From Clostridia bacterium (GTDB lineage: Bacteria; Bacillota; Clostridia; TANB77; CAG-508): DNA of 64,000 nucleotides. This document shows positions 62,242-64,000 of the stretch, in pieces (positions within the stretch are counted from its first letter, which is position 1; each line of letters begins with the position of its first letter). The stretch is from the NCBI GenBank assembly GCA_017626365.1, contig JAGAIV010000040.1:62001-126000 (forward strand). The letters are read 5' to 3'. Made by a program: the position numbers and the translations under genes. The notes under the pieces were generated by a model that was not told the origin of the DNA, searched no databases, and was given only the letters and a program-made list of their open reading frames with translations.

Positions 62242-64000
62242 ATGACATACAAATTTACCAATAGTGCTCAAAGAGCAATTGAGATTGCAAATGATGTAGC
62301 TCAAGAATTAGGGCATAATTATATAGGAACAGAACATATTTTATATGGTCTAGTAAAAGAAGATACAGGTGTTGCAAGCAAAGTTTTACAAAATCAGAAT
62401 ATAGAACCAGAAGCTGTTTTACAAGAAATAGAAGAATTAATTGGAAGAGAAGAACCGATAAACAGTGAAGTTGGATTTACGCCAAGAACAAAAAGAGTAA
62501 TTGAAAATGCATTTCGCGAAGCTAGAAAGCTAGGTTCTGACTATATTGGAACAGAGCATATTTTAATTGGAATCATGAGAGAGGGAGATAGCGTTGCAGT
62601 TCGAATTATGCTAGACTTAGATGTAAATCCACAAAAATTGTATAATGAAATTGTAAAAGTGATTAATGAGGATGAGAGTACACAAGGACAATCAGAAAAT
62701 AAAGCAATCAAAAAAGGTATAGGAAGCTATAACCAAACACAAACGTTAAATCAATTTGGAATTGACTTAACGAAACAGGCACAAGAGGGAAAATTAGATC
62801 CAATTGTAGGAAGGAACGAAGAAACTCAAAGAGTAATCCAAATTCTTTCTAGAAGAACTAAAAATAATCCGTGTTTAATTGGAGAACCGGGGGTAGGAAA
62901 AACAGCAGTAGTAGAAGGATTAGCGCAAAAGATTATACAAGATGATGTTCCAGAAATGCTAAAAAATAAAAGAGTTGTAAGTATTGATATTTCTAGTATG
63001 GTAGCAGGAGCAAAATATAGAGGTGACTTTGAAGAGAGAATCAAAAAATGCTTAAATGAAGTGAAAAAAGCAGGAGATGTTATCTTGTTTATTGACGAAA
63101 TTCATACCATTGTTGGAGCAGGCTCTGCAGAAGGTGCAATTGATGCTGCGAATATCTTAAAACCATTACTAGCAAGAGGAGAAATTCAATTAATTGGTGC
63201 AACTACGCTTAATGAGTATCGTAAATATATTGAAAAAGATGCAGCATTAGAAAGAAGATTTAGTCCAGTAACTGTAAATGAACCAACAAGTGAAGATACA
63301 ATTCAAATTTTAAAAGGAATAAGAGATAAGTATGAAGCACACCATAATGTTAAAATTACGGATGAAGCAATTAGTACAGCTGTTAATTTATCAGTAAGAT
63401 ATATTAATGATCGTTTTTTACCAGATAAAGCAATAGACTTAATTGATGAAGCAGCATCTAGGGTTAGAATGAAGACTTATACACAACCAGACAGTTTAAA
63501 ACAATTAGAGACAAAAATAGAAGAAACCAAACAAGAAAAGGAAGAAGCAATTCGTACACAAGAATTTGAAAAAGCAGCATCTTTACGTGATGAAGAACGC
63601 AAATTGAAAGAAAATTTAGAGAAGGAACAAGAAAATTGGAAAAATAAAAATACAAAAAGTGTAATTGAGATCACACAAGAAGATATTGCAGAAGTAATTG
63701 CAAACTGGACTGGAATTCCAGTTAAGAAATTAACAGAAGATGAAAATGAAAAGTTGAAGAACTTAGAAATAGAACTTCATAAAAGAGTAATAGGACAAGA
63801 CGAGGCAGTAGAAGCAGTTTCTAAAGCTATAAGACGTGGTAGAGTAGGATTAAAAGATCCAAAACGTCCAATTGGTTCATTTATATTCTTAGGTCCAACA
63901 GGGGTTGGAAAAACAGAACTTTCTAAAGCATTAGCAGAGGTTTTATTTGGCGACGAAAATGCTATGATTCGAATTGATATGTCAGAATATATGGAACCAC
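62242..64000 (+). CDS. clpC: ClpC AAA+ chaperone (3' partial)
   Basis: The gene runs off the right edge; about 586 residues are visible. It begins [20 protein letters not shown], the ClpC N-domain, and the first AAA+ module has Walker [14 protein letters not shown] and Walker [16 protein letters not shown] coiled middle domain follows (about 410-470), with a UVR-like [20 protein letters not shown]. The second AAA+ module starts [19 protein letters not shown]. ClpC unfolds Arg-phosphorylated substrates. RBS aaaggagag is good. No in-phase CGG occurs in the visible part. Confidence 0.97.
   Translation, partial: MTYKFTNSAQRAIEIANDVAQELGHNYIGTEHILYGLVKEDTGVASKVLQNQNIEPEAVLQEIEELIGREEPINSEVGFTPRTKRVIENAFREARKLGSDYIGTEHILIGIMREGDSVAVRIMLDLDVNPQKLYNEIVKVINEDESTQGQSENKAIKKGIGSYNQTQTLNQFGIDLTKQAQEGKLDPIVGRNEETQRVIQILSRRTKNNPCLIGEPGVGKTAVVEGLAQKIIQDDVPEMLKNKRVVSIDISSMVAGAKYRGDFEERIKKCLNEVKKAGDVILFIDEIHTIVGAGSAEGAIDAANILKPLLARGEIQLIGATTLNEYRKYIEKDAALERRFSPVTVNEPTSEDTIQILKGIRDKYEAHHNVKITDEAISTAVNLSVRYINDRFLPDKAIDLIDEAASRVRMKTYTQPDSLKQLETKIEETKQEKEEAIRTQEFEKAASLRDEERKLKENLEKEQENWKNKNTKSVIEITQEDIAEVIANWTGIPVKKLTEDENEKLKNLEIELHKRVIGQDEAVEAVSKAIRRGRVGLKDPKRPIGSFIFLGPTGVGKTELSKALAEVLFGDENAMIRIDMSEYMEP

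Noticed and set aside
1-64000. tRNA genes, especially one reading CGG or an 8-nt anticodon loop Gly tRNA
   Set aside because: I saw no tRNA-like cloverleaf or GTTCGA-type T-arm with flanking stems in this window; the decoding tRNA, if special, must be elsewhere.

Overview
The window comes from a low-GC (about 30% by eye), AGA-rich, endospore-forming Clostridia-type bacterium. Evidence: spoIIAA-spoIIAB-sigF, spoIID, spoIIQ-like, spoIIID, yabG, sipL-like, yunB, spoVS, dpaA, bofA and an H-type small acid-soluble spore protein, together with an [FeFe] hydrogenase, T-box leaders and a CtsR-McsA-McsB-ClpC operon. It is probably an uncultured anaerobe, perhaps from a gut. No rRNA, tRNA, CRISPR array, prophage or insertion sequence is visible.

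The most important signal is a recoding pattern. Eleven genes are each split in the raw reading frames, and every split falls on an in-frame CGG codon (13 sites; the U32 peptidase and the NuoF-like gene have two each). At each site, skipping the C and continuing on GGN (+1) restores a full-length, family-typical protein with Gly at the junction, often a strongly conserved Gly (glycyl-tRNA synthetase, NuoF, HydA, PheT C-terminus, U32 signature). I read every CGG in the coding regions on both strands by eye. More than 100 occur out of phase and are harmless. Of 14 in-phase CGG triplets, 13 are frameshift sites and one (33621-33623) is an apparent exception. The simplest model is that CGG is not a normal Arg codon here: it is either unassigned and skipped by +1, or CGGN is read as a four-base Gly codon. 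The split genes are therefore annotated as single CDSs, not pseudogenes.

Layout. 1-4855: end of a polysaccharide pyruvyl transferase, a membrane protein, an amidase-like protein, pth, an RNase G-like protein, bofA. 4864-4991: a 27-bp perfect inverted-repeat element. 5012-9020: AMP-forming ligase (reverse), then a THF riboswitch and an ECF transporter (S component, ATPase, EcfT). 9101-20605: lipase, the spore genes spoIIID, yabG, veg, sipL-like, yunB, then mreB, mtaB, rny, ymdB, spoVS. 20724-24730: solute-binding protein, recA-recX, scpA. 24951-28467: spoIIA operon, spoIID and a spoIIQ-like gene behind a near-perfect sigma-F promoter. 28585-31300: HD protein and degenerate secD/secF. 31839-42717: T-box glyS, sspH-like, a uridine-kinase family gene, U32 peptidase, Cys-rich small protein, nucleotidase, TPR protein, dpaA, uppP. 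42957-47084: likely 6S RNA, T-box pheS-pheT. 47098-47906: a type III (ToxIN-like) toxin-antitoxin. 47973-51029: murI, LPXTG protein and a sortase. 51131-55256: NAD-linked [FeFe] hydrogenase (HydC/B/A-like). 55287-59043: two kinases (reverse), polysaccharide deacetylase, SSB-like. 59048-59326: a convergent type I toxin-antitoxin with a 25-residue toxin. 60051-64000: CtsR operon, with clpC running off the end.

The recoded genes include essential functions (glyS, pheT), central redox metabolism (hydrogenase) and sporulation (spoIID, spoIIQ-like, yabG), so +1 decoding at CGG would have to be efficient in vivo.
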